DNA from: DASZYF01 sp035545535
Lineage (GTDB): Bacteria; Actinomycetota; Actinomycetes; Mycobacteriales; CAJCIY01
Length of the DNA stretch: 13,465 bases
NCBI GenBank assembly: GCA_035545535.1
Contig: DASZYF010000201.1
Coordinates: forward strand, 1 to 13,465
Reading direction: 5' to 3'
The notes below the pieces were generated by a model. The model ran no database searches and was not told where the DNA came from. It saw nothing but the letters and a program-made list of their open reading frames with translations. This document shows positions 1 through 6,659 of this stretch, piece by piece. Made by a program: the position numbers and the translations under genes. The number at the start of each line of letters is the position of its first letter. The first letter of the stretch is position 1.

Positions 1-122
1 TCGGCCTCCGCTGGACCGGGCTCCGCAGGTCCGGGCGCCGGTCCGGACCCGGGTTCGGGTTCGGGTTCGGCCGGCAGCTCCCACATGGGCGGCAGCGGCT
101 CGCCGGACTCCCCCGTGCTCAC
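1..122 (-). CDS. N-terminal fragment of an unidentified protein, coupled to the methyltransferase gene
   Basis: Only the first 40 codons are visible; the gene runs off the left edge. I place the start at a GTG (122-120) whose last two bases overlap the upstream gene's TGA (121-119), a GTGA overlap typical of translational coupling. The in-frame ATG at 86-84 is an alternative start. The protein begins MSTGESGEPLPPMWELPAEP and continues as a Pro/Glu/Ala/Gly-rich stretch, so the visible part is probably disordered. Three GGGTTC hexamers (51-68 on the plus strand) encode the Glu-Pro repeat. Nothing visible identifies the family. From memory of actinobacterial gene order, a NuoD-like (complex I 49-kDa-like) gene can follow this methyltransferase, but that is inference from context only. 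Confidence 0.5.
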   Translation of the reverse strand, partial: MSTGESGEPLPPMWELPAEPEPEPGSGPAPGPAEPGPAEA

Positions 123-928
123 GGGCAGGTGTCTAGCACGATCCGGGAGTGCCGCGGCCATCCCGCGAGGGGGCTCGCCGCGACGGTCCCGCCGGTCGCC
201 GCGGCCACGCTGTCGAGCGCCACGTGGGCGGTCAGGTCCATCGAGCCGTCGGGCACGGGGACCACCTGGCGGCCGTCCCGGAACCCGGTCAGCGTGCCCC
301 CGTCCGGACGGGCGGCGCGCAGGTGCCCGTAGTCGACCATGACGGCCGTCGCGCCCGGCCGCAGACGGTGCGCCACGTCGGCCCAGAGCTCGTCGCGGGG
401 CCGCCCGACCTCGGCCCGGTCACCGTCGCGCCACGACGGCCACCACGCGTCCAGCCACGCCGCGTCCGCGGCCGCCGGCGGGGGGCCCGGCGACTCCGCA
501 CCTTCCCCGTCGACGAGCACCACGCGCCGGTCGACGACCACGTCGCAGGGGACGACGTCCAGCAGCTCCACCGCGACGACCAGCCCGTCGAGCGCCGCCG
601 GCAGCTCGTCGGTCCACCCGACCCGCGCCGGCAGCCCGTCCGGCCGGGGCCCCACGTCGACCCCCAGGAGCGGCACCGAGATCGGCAGCAACCCCGCGAA
701 CGCCGCCAGCAGCTGCCCCCGGCCCGCCCCGACGTCGATGACGGCAGGAGGGGAAGGTGAGTGCGTGAGCAACGACTGCGCGAGCCCGACCGGATCGGCC
801 GTGGCGGGGGTGCGGAAGTCCGGCCCCGCGCCCCTGCCGCGCACGTAGAAACCGCCATCGCCGTACAGGGCGGCGCGCCACGCCTCGGCCCACGTGCGCA
901 CCCGCCCAGTCTGCGGCCCTGAGCACAT
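119..928 (-). CDS. SAM-dependent methyltransferase, MidA/NDUFAF7-like family
   Basis: A 269-residue predicted class I methyltransferase. The family signature runs along the protein: YGDGGFYVR near residue 22, DFRTPATADP near 37, the SAM-binding glycine loop VIDVGAGRGQL at 63-73, and VAVELLDVVP, matching the family's ANE-(F/L)-LD-x-(L/V)-P. In the C-terminal half come VDYGH, GGTLTGF and the DLTAHV segment. These are characteristic of the MidA family, whose mitochondrial member NDUFAF7 dimethylates an arginine of the complex I subunit NDUFS2. At 269 residues it is shorter than the roughly 350 usual for the family, and the Asn of the NE motif is replaced (AVE). The ATG at 928 leaves little room before the conserved TWAEAW segment. 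Its TGA overlaps the next gene's GTG. The family call is good; the substrate is unknown. Confidence 0.8.
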   Translation of the reverse strand: MCSGPQTGRVRTWAEAWRAALYGDGGFYVRGRGAGPDFRTPATADPVGLAQSLLTHSPSPPAVIDVGAGRGQLLAAFAGLLPISVPLLGVDVGPRPDGLPARVGWTDELPAALDGLVVAVELLDVVPCDVVVDRRVVLVDGEGAESPGPPPAAADAAWLDAWWPSWRDGDRAEVGRPRDELWADVAHRLRPGATAVMVDYGHLRAARPDGGTLTGFRDGRQVVPVPDGSMDLTAHVALDSVAAATGGTVAASPLAGWPRHSRIVLDTCP

Positions 929-1056
929 GTGACCGGGCTCACCGAGGGCGTGCCACGCGCGTCACCCAGGGCGTAGCGTTTCGTTGCCGGATCACCCCGG
1001 CCCCGCTCTGAACGTCCGGTACCCACCGCGGACTGGAACACGAAGGAAGCGACGAC
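929..1056. other. Divergent intergenic region
   Basis: A 128-bp region separates the leftward methyltransferase gene from the rightward cofactor operon, so promoters for both should lie here or just inside the genes. I found no convincing -35/-10 pair on either strand. An 8-bp self-complementary ACGCGCGT lies at 955-962. A purine-rich AAGGAAG about 10 bases before the ATG at 1057 serves as the operon's first ribosome-binding site. Confidence 0.5.
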
Positions 1057-1962
1057 ATGACCTTCCCCGACCTCGCCAGGCCGCGCCTGGCCGTCGGCGT
1101 GATCAGCGCCGGCAAGGTGGGGAGCGTCCTCGGGGCCGCTCTGGCCCGCGCCGGCCACGACGTCGTGGCCGTCACCGCGGTCAGCGAGGCCAGCCGGCGC
1201 CGCGCCGCGACGGCGCTGCCCGACGTCGCGGTGCTCGACCCCACCGCGGTCGCGGAGCGCTGCTCGCTGCTGCTGCTCGCCGTCCCTGACGACGAGCTGC
1301 CTGGCCTGGTGAGCGGCCTCGCCGTGTCGGGTGCGCTGAACCCGGGCCAGCTCATCGCGCACACGTCGGGCCGGCACGGGCTCGCCGTCCTCGAGCCGGC
1401 CGTCCGCCGCGGCGCGCTGCCGCTCGCGCTGCACCCGGCGATGACCTTCGCCGGTGACTTCGGCTCCGACCTCGCCCGCGTCGGCGGTGCGCCGTTCGGT
1501 GTGACGGCGCCCGAGCCGTTGCGCGCGGTCGCCGAGGTGCTCGCGGTCGAGATGGGCGGGGAGCCCACCTGGGTCCCCGACGAGGCCCGTCCGCTGTACC
1601 ACGCGGCCCTCGCGCACGGCGCCAACCACCTCATCACGCTCGTCTGCCAGGCGGTCGACGCGCTGGCCGCCGCGGGCATCGACCACCCGGACCGCGTGCT
1701 CGCCCCGCTGCTGTCGGCCGCGCTCGACAACGCGCTGCGCCGCGGCGACGCCGCCACCACGGGCCCGGTCGTGCGCGGCGATGCCGACACGGTCGGCGCG
1801 CACCTCGACGTGCTGTCGCACGCCTCGCCCGAAGCAGTGCCCGCCTACCTCGCCCTCGCCCGCGCCACGGCTGATCGCGCGCTGGGCAGCGGCCGCCTGT
1901 CCACCGATGCCGCGACGCGCCTGCTCGGCGTGCTCGGCACCCGACCGAGGACGACGTCATGA
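1057..1962 (+). CDS. Rossmann-fold DUF2520 protein, candidate ketopantoate reductase
   Basis: A 301-residue NAD(P)-binding protein of the Rossmann-like/DUF2520 type. The N-terminus holds a dinucleotide-binding beta-alpha-beta unit with glycine motif GVISAGKVG at residues 14-22. The central part has the HTSGRHG and LHPAMTFAG segments typical of the family, and the C-terminal half is helical (ALAHGANHLITL onward), as in 6-phosphogluconate-dehydrogenase-like reductases. An AAGGAAG ribosome site precedes the ATG. Its TGA overlaps the panC ATG (ATGA), so the two are translationally coupled. The M. tuberculosis protein at the same place is Rv3603c. PanG, a non-PanE ketopantoate reductase described in Francisella, is my suggested functional parallel: reduction of 2-dehydropantoate to pantoate, the substrate PanC needs. 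That role is inferred from fold and context, not shown by the sequence. Confidence 0.82.
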   Translation: MTFPDLARPRLAVGVISAGKVGSVLGAALARAGHDVVAVTAVSEASRRRAATALPDVAVLDPTAVAERCSLLLLAVPDDELPGLVSGLAVSGALNPGQLIAHTSGRHGLAVLEPAVRRGALPLALHPAMTFAGDFGSDLARVGGAPFGVTAPEPLRAVAEVLAVEMGGEPTWVPDEARPLYHAALAHGANHLITLVCQAVDALAAAGIDHPDRVLAPLLSAALDNALRRGDAATTGPVVRGDADTVGAHLDVLSHASPEAVPAYLALARATADRALGSGRLSTDAATRLLGVLGTRPRTTS

Positions 1963-2795
1963 GACCCGCCACGACCGGAGGCGCGGGCCACACAGCGAAG
2001 GTCGTCAGCACGCGGGCCGAGCTCAGCGCCGCGATGCAGGAGCTGCGCGAGGACGGCCGCAGGGTCGCGCTCGTCCCGACCATGGGGGCGCTGCACGAGG
2101 GTCACCGCGCGCTCGTCCGCCGGGCGCACGACCTCGCCGACTCCGTCGTCGTGAGCGTGTTCGTCAACCCGCTGCAGTTCGGCAAGGGCGAGGACCTCGA
2201 CAAGTACCCGCGCACGCTCGCCGCTGACGTCGGGGCGGTCAGCGAGGAGAAGGGCGACCTCGTGTGGGCGCCGTCGGTCGAGGACATGTACCCGGGCGGC
2301 GAGCCGCTCGTGCGCGTGACGCCCGGGCCCATGGGCGAGGTGCTCGACGGTGCGTCGCGCCCCGGGCACTTCGGTGGCGTGCTCACCGTCGTCGCGAAGC
2401 TGTTCGGTGCGGTCCGTCCGGACGTCGCCGTGTTCGGTGAGAAGGACGCGCAGCAGCTCGCGCTGATCCGCCGCATGGTGCGCGACCTCGACATGGGCAT
2501 CGAGATCGAGGCAGTGCCCACCGTGCGCGAGCCCGACGGCCTGGCGCTGTCCTCGCGCAACACCTACCTCTCCCCAGAGCAGCGGCAGGCGGGCCTCGCG
2601 ATCAGCCGCGCGCTGCGCACGGGTTCGCTCGCGCAGGCCCGCGCGACGCTCGCCGCCGAGCCCGGCCTGCGCGTCGACTACTGCGAGCTCGTCGACCCCG
2701 CCACGTTCACCCCGCTCGACCGCGACGAGGGCGGGCTGCTGCTCATCGCCGCGTTCGCCGGCGCGACCCGCCTCATCGACAACCGCACGATCTGA
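1959..2795 (+). CDS. panC: Pantothenate synthetase (pantoate--beta-alanine ligase)
   Basis: A 278-residue cytoplasmic enzyme joining pantoate and beta-alanine, with ATP cleaved to AMP and pyrophosphate, to make pantothenate. All family motifs are present: the HIGH-like PTMGALHEGH at 40-49, SVFVNPLQFG near 66-75, the ATP-site GEKD at 160-163, and the KMSK-like loop region LSSRN at 197-201. The length fits the family (about 280-310). The start overlaps the preceding stop as ATGA, and the residues before AKVVST form a short variable N-terminal extension. PanD, the source of beta-alanine, is the next gene. The last codons and stop lie in the first unit of a 17-bp triplicated repeat, described separately. 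Confidence 0.97.
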   Translation: MRPATTGGAGHTAKVVSTRAELSAAMQELREDGRRVALVPTMGALHEGHRALVRRAHDLADSVVVSVFVNPLQFGKGEDLDKYPRTLAADVGAVSEEKGDLVWAPSVEDMYPGGEPLVRVTPGPMGEVLDGASRPGHFGGVLTVVAKLFGAVRPDVAVFGEKDAQQLALIRRMVRDLDMGIEIEAVPTVREPDGLALSSRNTYLSPEQRQAGLAISRALRTGSLAQARATLAAEPGLRVDYCELVDPATFTPLDRDEGGLLLIAAFAGATRLIDNRTI

Positions 2796-2832
2796 CCGAC
2801 CGCACGACCTGACCAACCGCACGATCTGACCC
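2782..2832 (+). repeat. Three tandem 17-bp units over the panC stop codon
   Basis: Units at 2782-2798, 2799-2815 and 2816-2832 share the core ACCGCACGAYCTGACC. Unit 2 differs from units 1 and 3 by one T-to-C change plus the last base. The first unit carries panC's final codons and TGA. Because 17 is not a multiple of three, the TGA copies at 2793, 2810 and 2827 fall in three different forward frames. Confidence 0.9.
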
Positions 2833-2843
2833 GCGTCGCCGCA

Positions 2844-2850
2844 GAAGGAG
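2844..2850 (+). promoter_or_regulatory. Ribosome-binding site fixing the panD GTG start
   Basis: GAAGGAG lies nine bases before the GTG at 2860. It is one of the better Shine-Dalgarno matches in the window and supports this GTG over the ATG four codons further on. The resulting numbering also puts the self-cleavage Gly-Ser at 24-25, the classical position. Confidence 0.8.
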
Positions 2851-2859
2851 ACCCACCCC

Positions 2860-3300
2860 GTGTTCCGGACCATGCTCAAGAGCAAGATCCACCGCGCGAC
2901 GGTGACGCAGGCCGACCTGCACTACGTCGGGTCGGTCACGATCGACGAGGACCTCATGGACGCCGCGGACCTCTGGGCGGGCGAGCAGGTCGCCATCGTC
3001 GACGTCACCAACGGCGCGCGCATCGAGACCTACGTCATCGCCGGCCCGCGTGGCAGCGGCGTCATCGGCATCAACGGTGCGGCCGCCCGGCTCGTGCACG
3101 AGGGCGACATCGTCATCATCATCAGCTACGGCGTGATGGACGAGGCCGAGGCGCGTTCGCGCCAGCCGCGCGTGGTGTTCGTCGACGCGGAGAACCGCCC
3201 CGTCGGCACCAGCGCCGACCCGGCCGACACCTTCGGCAGCACCGAGCTGTTCCGGGGGGACGCCCTCGCGCTGTCCACCGAGCCCGCGCCATCTCACTAA
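2860..3300 (+). CDS. panD: Aspartate 1-decarboxylase proenzyme
   Basis: A 146-residue proenzyme that decarboxylates L-aspartate to beta-alanine for pantothenate synthesis. It belongs to the pyruvoyl-dependent class: the chain cleaves itself between Gly24 and Ser25 (HYVGSVTID) and Ser25 becomes the pyruvoyl group. Other family features are the N-terminal MLKSKIHRATVTQADL segment, WAGEQVAIVDVTNGAR, and the GSGVIGINGAAARLVHEGD segment containing the conserved NGAAA. The core ends near residue 118; the remaining roughly 28 residues, rich in Pro, Ser and Ala, are a variable tail like those of other actinobacterial PanD proteins. Translation starts at GTG with a strong ribosome site. nadB follows after 10 bp. 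The enzyme shares its aspartate substrate with NadB. Confidence 0.97.
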   Translation: MFRTMLKSKIHRATVTQADLHYVGSVTIDEDLMDAADLWAGEQVAIVDVTNGARIETYVIAGPRGSGVIGINGAAARLVHEGDIVIIISYGVMDEAEARSRQPRVVFVDAENRPVGTSADPADTFGSTELFRGDALALSTEPAPSH

Positions 3301-3310
3301 CGTTGCTCAG

Positions 3311-4948
3311 ATGACCTTGCCGGTGCGGCTGTCCGCACCACCTCCCGGCTGGACGATCGACACCGATGTCGTCGTCGTCGGCAGCGGCGTCGCCGGCCTG
3401 TCCGCCGCGCTGCGGGCCCGCCGGGCCGGCCGGGTGCTGCTCGTCACCAAGCAGCAGCTCGACGACGGCTCCACCCGCTGGGCGCAGGGCGGCATCGCCG
3501 CGGCGCTCGGCGCCGACGACAACCCCGAGCTGCACCGCATCGACACCCTCACCGCGGGCGTCGGCCTCTGCGACGAGGCCGCGGTCGACGTGCTGGTGGA
3601 GGAGGGTGCGCACCGCGTGCGTGAGCTCATCGAGCTCGGCGCCGCGTTCGACGCCGGCGAGGACGTGGACGGCCTCGCGCTCACCCGCGAGGGCGGGCAC
3701 TCGCGCCGGCGGATCGTGCACGCGGGTGGTGACGCCACCGGCGCCGAGGTGCAGCGCGCGCTCGTCGCCGCCGTGCGCAACGACAGCAACATCGAGGTGC
3801 AGGAGCACGCGCTCGTCGTCGACCTCCTCCGCGCCGCCGACGGTTCCGTGTGCGGCGTGACGCTGCACGTGCTCGGCACCGGCACGCGCGACGGCGTCGG
3901 CGCCGTGCGGGCGCGCGCGGTCGTGCTCGCCACCGGCGGTCTCGGCCAGGTGTTCTCCAGCACCACCAACCCGTCGGTCTCCACCGGTGACGGCGTCGCC
4001 GTCGCGCTGCGCGCGGGCGCGGAGGTGGCCGACCTCGAGTTCGTGCAGTTCCACCCGACCGTGCTGTGGCTCGGGCCCGACAGCACGGGGCACCAGCCGC
4101 TCATCAGCGAGGCGATGCGCGGCGAGGGGGCGCGCCTCATCGACGCCGACGGCCGCTACGTCATGGAAGGCCAGCACCCCCTCGGCGACCTCGCGCCCCG
4201 TGATGTCGTCGCCAAGCGCATGAGCCGCCTGATGGCGGAGCAGGGCGTCGACCACCTGTTCCTCGACGCGCGTGGCATCGGCGAGGAAGAGCTGCTGCAC
4301 CGCTTCCCGACGATCGTCGCGCGGTGCCGCGAGGCCGGCATCGATCCGGTCACCCAGCCGATCCCGGTTGCGCCGGCCGCGCACTACGCCAGCGGCGGCG
4401 TGCTCACCGATCTCGACGGTCGCTCCACCGTGCGCGGCCTCTACGCCTGCGGTGAGACCGCGTGCACCGGCGTGCACGGTGCGAACCGTCTGGCGAGCAA
4501 CAGCCTGCTCGAAGGACTGGTGTTCGCCGCCCGCATCGGCAAGTCGCTGCTCGCCGAGCTGCCGTCGCGGCAGGAGCCGGCCCCGCCGGTGGACGGCCCG
4601 ACCTGGCTGCTCGACCCCTCCGCGCGCACCGACGTGCAGCGCGTGATGAGCGAAGGCGCCGGCGTGCTGCGCAGCGAGACCTCGCTGCAGGCGACCGCGA
4701 AGGCGCTCGACGCCGTGCGGCACGACGGCGTCGTCGACCCCGCGCCCGACGCCTGGCAGACCACCGACCTGCACACCGTCGCCACCGCGCTCGTCGCGGC
4801 GGCCTGTCTGCGCACCGAGACGCGCGGCGGTCACTGGCGCGAGGACTTCCCCGAGACCGACGAGGCGTGGCGGACGCACCTCGTCAGCCGGCTCGAGCCC
4901 GACGGCACGCTCGTCACCGAGCGGCGCACCCACCTCCGCGACGCATGA
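3311..4948 (+). CDS. nadB: L-aspartate oxidase
   Basis: A 545-residue FAD enzyme oxidising L-aspartate to iminoaspartate, the first step of de novo NAD synthesis. The FAD-binding motif is VVGSGVAG (22-29). Further marks of the fumarate-reductase/NadB superfamily are STRWAQGGIAAALG (54-67), the QFHPT block (246-250), SEAMRGEGARLID (266-278), PRDVV (296-300) with the arginine used as active-site base in this superfamily, HYASGGV (358-364), and GETACTGVHGANRLASNSL (381-399), which binds FAD. The length is normal. The ATG lies 10 bp after panD with no clear Shine-Dalgarno, so translation probably depends on its neighbour. The stop overlaps nadC's ATG (ATGA). Its usual partner quinolinate synthase (NadA) is not encoded in the window. 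Confidence 0.97.
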   Translation: MTLPVRLSAPPPGWTIDTDVVVVGSGVAGLSAALRARRAGRVLLVTKQQLDDGSTRWAQGGIAAALGADDNPELHRIDTLTAGVGLCDEAAVDVLVEEGAHRVRELIELGAAFDAGEDVDGLALTREGGHSRRRIVHAGGDATGAEVQRALVAAVRNDSNIEVQEHALVVDLLRAADGSVCGVTLHVLGTGTRDGVGAVRARAVVLATGGLGQVFSSTTNPSVSTGDGVAVALRAGAEVADLEFVQFHPTVLWLGPDSTGHQPLISEAMRGEGARLIDADGRYVMEGQHPLGDLAPRDVVAKRMSRLMAEQGVDHLFLDARGIGEEELLHRFPTIVARCREAGIDPVTQPIPVAPAAHYASGGVLTDLDGRSTVRGLYACGETACTGVHGANRLASNSLLEGLVFAARIGKSLLAELPSRQEPAPPVDGPTWLLDPSARTDVQRVMSEGAGVLRSETSLQATAKALDAVRHDGVVDPAPDAWQTTDLHTVATALVAAACLRTETRGGHWREDFPETDEAWRTHLVSRLEPDGTLVTERRTHLRDA

Positions 4949-5844
4949 TCCCCGCCACCACCAGCCGGCTGCGGCAAGCGGGCCTCGACGTCCTCGCGAC
5001 CACGCGGCTCATCGACGCGACCATGGCCGAGGACGAAGCGGCCTACGACGTCACCAGCAAGGCGACCGTGCCCGCGAACCTCGTCGGCATCGCCGCGGTG
5101 CGCACGCGCGTCGACGGCGTGGTCGCCGGCCTGCCGGTCGCCATCGCGACCCTCGACATCGCCACCGCCGGCAAGCTCGAGATCACGAGCGTCATGGAGG
5201 ACGGGGCCCGCATCGCGCCCGGTGACACGGTGCTCGAGGTGCGCGCGCACGTGCGCCCGTTGCTGGCGGGGGAGCGCACGATGCTCAACCTGCTCACGCA
5301 CCTGTGCGGCATCGCCACCGTCACGCGTCTCTGGGTCGATGCGGTCGAGGGCACCGGTGCTCAGATCCGGGACACCCGCAAGACGCTGCCCGGGCTGCGT
5401 GCGCTCGAGAAGTACGCGGTGCGGTGCGGCGGTGGCGTCAACCACCGCATGTCGCTCGCGGACGCCGCGCTGGTGAAGGACAACCACGTCGTCGCCGCCG
5501 GCGGGGTCGCGCCCGCGTTCGCTGCGGTGCGCGCCGCGTTCCCCGACCTCGACATCGAGGTCGAGTGCGACACGCTCGACCAGGTGAAGGAGGTCGTCGC
5601 CGCAGGCGCCGACCTCGTGCTGCTCGACAACATGGACATCCCCACCACGAAGGCGGCCGTGCAGCTCTGCCAGGCTGCCGGCGTGCGCACCGAGGCGAGC
5701 GGCGGGCTGACGCTCGCGCGGGCCCGCGAGGTCGCCGAGACCGGGGTCACCTACCTCTCGGTGGGCGCGATCACGCACTCGGCGCCGACGCTCGACCTCG
5801 GCCTCGACCTCACGCTCGAGGGCCGGCCGGACGGGTCGGCCTGA
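4945..5844 (+). CDS. nadC: Nicotinate-nucleotide diphosphorylase (quinolinate phosphoribosyltransferase)
   Basis: A 299-residue enzyme converting quinolinate and PRPP to nicotinate mononucleotide, CO2 and pyrophosphate. Visible motifs are DTRKTLPGLR (143-152), CGGGVNHR (161-168), KDNH (178-181), EVECDT (205-210), LLDNM (226-230) and EASGG (250-254). These supply the Arg/Lys quinolinate pocket and the phosphate- and PRPP-binding acidic residues of type II phosphoribosyltransferases. The frame is open much further upstream, inside nadB, but family length and the ATGA overlap with the nadB stop fix the start at 4945. No separate ribosome site is evident, so coupling is likely. The TGA shares its final A with the coaX ATG. 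Confidence 0.97.
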   Translation: MIPATTSRLRQAGLDVLATTRLIDATMAEDEAAYDVTSKATVPANLVGIAAVRTRVDGVVAGLPVAIATLDIATAGKLEITSVMEDGARIAPGDTVLEVRAHVRPLLAGERTMLNLLTHLCGIATVTRLWVDAVEGTGAQIRDTRKTLPGLRALEKYAVRCGGGVNHRMSLADAALVKDNHVVAAGGVAPAFAAVRAAFPDLDIEVECDTLDQVKEVVAAGADLVLLDNMDIPTTKAAVQLCQAAGVRTEASGGLTLARAREVAETGVTYLSVGAITHSAPTLDLGLDLTLEGRPDGSA

Positions 5845-6605
5845 TGCTGCTCACCATCGACGTCGGCAACACGAACACCGTCCTCGGCGTCTTCGACGGC
5901 GAGCAGCTCATCGAGTCCTGGCGCATCCGCACCGAGCCGCGCGCTACCGCCGACGAGATGGCACTGATCTTCCGCGGCCTGCTGCACCGCACGCCGGTCG
6001 ACGGCATCGCTGCGTGCAGCACCGTCCCCGCGGTGCTGCACGAGCTGCGCTCGATGGTCAGCCGCGAGTACGCGGGCCTGCCGTCCGTGCTCGTCGAGCC
6101 CGGGGTGAAGACCGGGGTGCCGCTGCTCTACGACAACCCGAAGGAGGTGGGCGCCGACCGCATCTGCAACGCCCTTGCCGCCTTCCACCTCTACGGCGGG
6201 CCGAGCATCGTCGTCGACTTCGGCACGTCCACCAACTTCGACGTCGTCTCGGCCAAGGGCGAGTTCATGGGAGGGGCCCTCGCGCCCGGGATCGAGATCA
6301 GCGTCGACGCGCTCGCGTCGCGTGCCGCGCGCCTGCTGAAGGTCGAGCTGGTGCAGCCGCGCTCGGTCATCGGCAAGAGCACGGTCGAGGCGCTGCAGAG
6401 CGGCATCCTCTTCGGCACGGTCGGTCAGGTCGACGGTCTCGTCGATCGCATCCGCGAGGAGATCGGCGACCCGGACGCCACCGTGATCGCCACCGGCGGT
6501 CTCTCGGTCGTGGTCGTCGACGAGAGCCGCACCATCGAGCACCACGAGCCGGACCTGACGCTCATCGGGCTGCGCCTCATCTACGAGCGGAACCACCCGT
6601 CATGA
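5844..6605 (+). CDS. coaX: Type III pantothenate kinase
   Basis: A 253-residue kinase phosphorylating pantothenate to 4'-phosphopantothenate, the committed step to CoA. It belongs to the acetate/sugar-kinase-Hsc70-actin (ASKHA) fold: the phosphate-binding DVGNTNT is at 6-12, the pantothenate-site segment DNPKEVGADR at 97-106 includes the catalytic Asp, the second phosphate loop DFGTSTNFD is at 125-133, followed by GGALAPGI at 143-150 and a late ATGG. The length matches the family (about 255). The frame is open into nadC, but the ATG in the TGATG junction gives the correct N-terminus. It is the last gene of the tightly packed cofactor operon; lysS follows after 54 bp. Type III kinases are known to lack feedback inhibition by CoA, so control would lie elsewhere. 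Confidence 0.96.
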   Translation: MLLTIDVGNTNTVLGVFDGEQLIESWRIRTEPRATADEMALIFRGLLHRTPVDGIAACSTVPAVLHELRSMVSREYAGLPSVLVEPGVKTGVPLLYDNPKEVGADRICNALAAFHLYGGPSIVVDFGTSTNFDVVSAKGEFMGGALAPGIEISVDALASRAARLLKVELVQPRSVIGKSTVEALQSGILFGTVGQVDGLVDRIREEIGDPDATVIATGGLSVVVVDESRTIEHHEPDLTLIGLRLIYERNHPS

Positions 6606-6612
6606 GGCCAAA

Positions 6613-6640
6613 GGGCGTGGCATTTCTTCCCGCCACGGCC
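6613..6640 (+). other. Short hairpin between coaX and lysS
   Basis: GGGCGTGGC (6613-6621) and GCCACGGCC (6632-6640) form a nine-position stem with one mismatch around a 10-base loop. There is no T-run. It could slow transcription or protect an RNA end between the operon and lysS, but GC-rich DNA makes such stems by chance. Confidence 0.35.
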
Positions 6641-6647
6641 GGAGGCC

Positions 6648-6654
6648 GGGGAAG
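6648..6654 (+). promoter_or_regulatory. Ribosome-binding site selecting the lysS GTG start
   Basis: GGGGAAG lies five bases before the GTG at 6660. The ATG six codons later (6678) has no comparable purine tract in front of it, so the GTG is preferred. Confidence 0.6.
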
Positions 6655-6659
6655 ACATC

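Noticed and set aside
29..42. Sequence GTCCGGGCGCCGG shared by the left edge and the right-edge repeats
   Set aside because: A short, extremely GC-rich word in a GC-rich genome with no common context; chance recurrence is likely.
51..70. Telomere-like GGGTTC repeat
   Set aside because: Only three copies, explained by a Glu-Pro repeat in the minus-strand coding sequence.
289..1821. Minus-strand open frame covering the methyltransferase, the intergenic region and the DUF2520 gene
   Set aside because: It spans two well-supported genes in another frame and its translation is low-complexity Arg/Gly/Ser.
3122..4933. Long antisense open frame opposite nadB (about 603 codons)
   Set aside because: Same cause: a shadow of the strong third-position G/C in nadB, with no domain resemblance.
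4462..4944. Upstream extension of the nadC reading frame inside nadB
   Set aside because: The open frame results from high GC content; the added residues are Arg-rich and unlike NadC, and the ATGA overlap at 4945 gives the normal family length.
5304..5843. Upstream extension of the coaX reading frame inside nadC
   Set aside because: The extension is an out-of-frame reading of nadC. CoaX proteins begin directly with the phosphate-binding DVGNTNT, as they do from the ATG at 5844.
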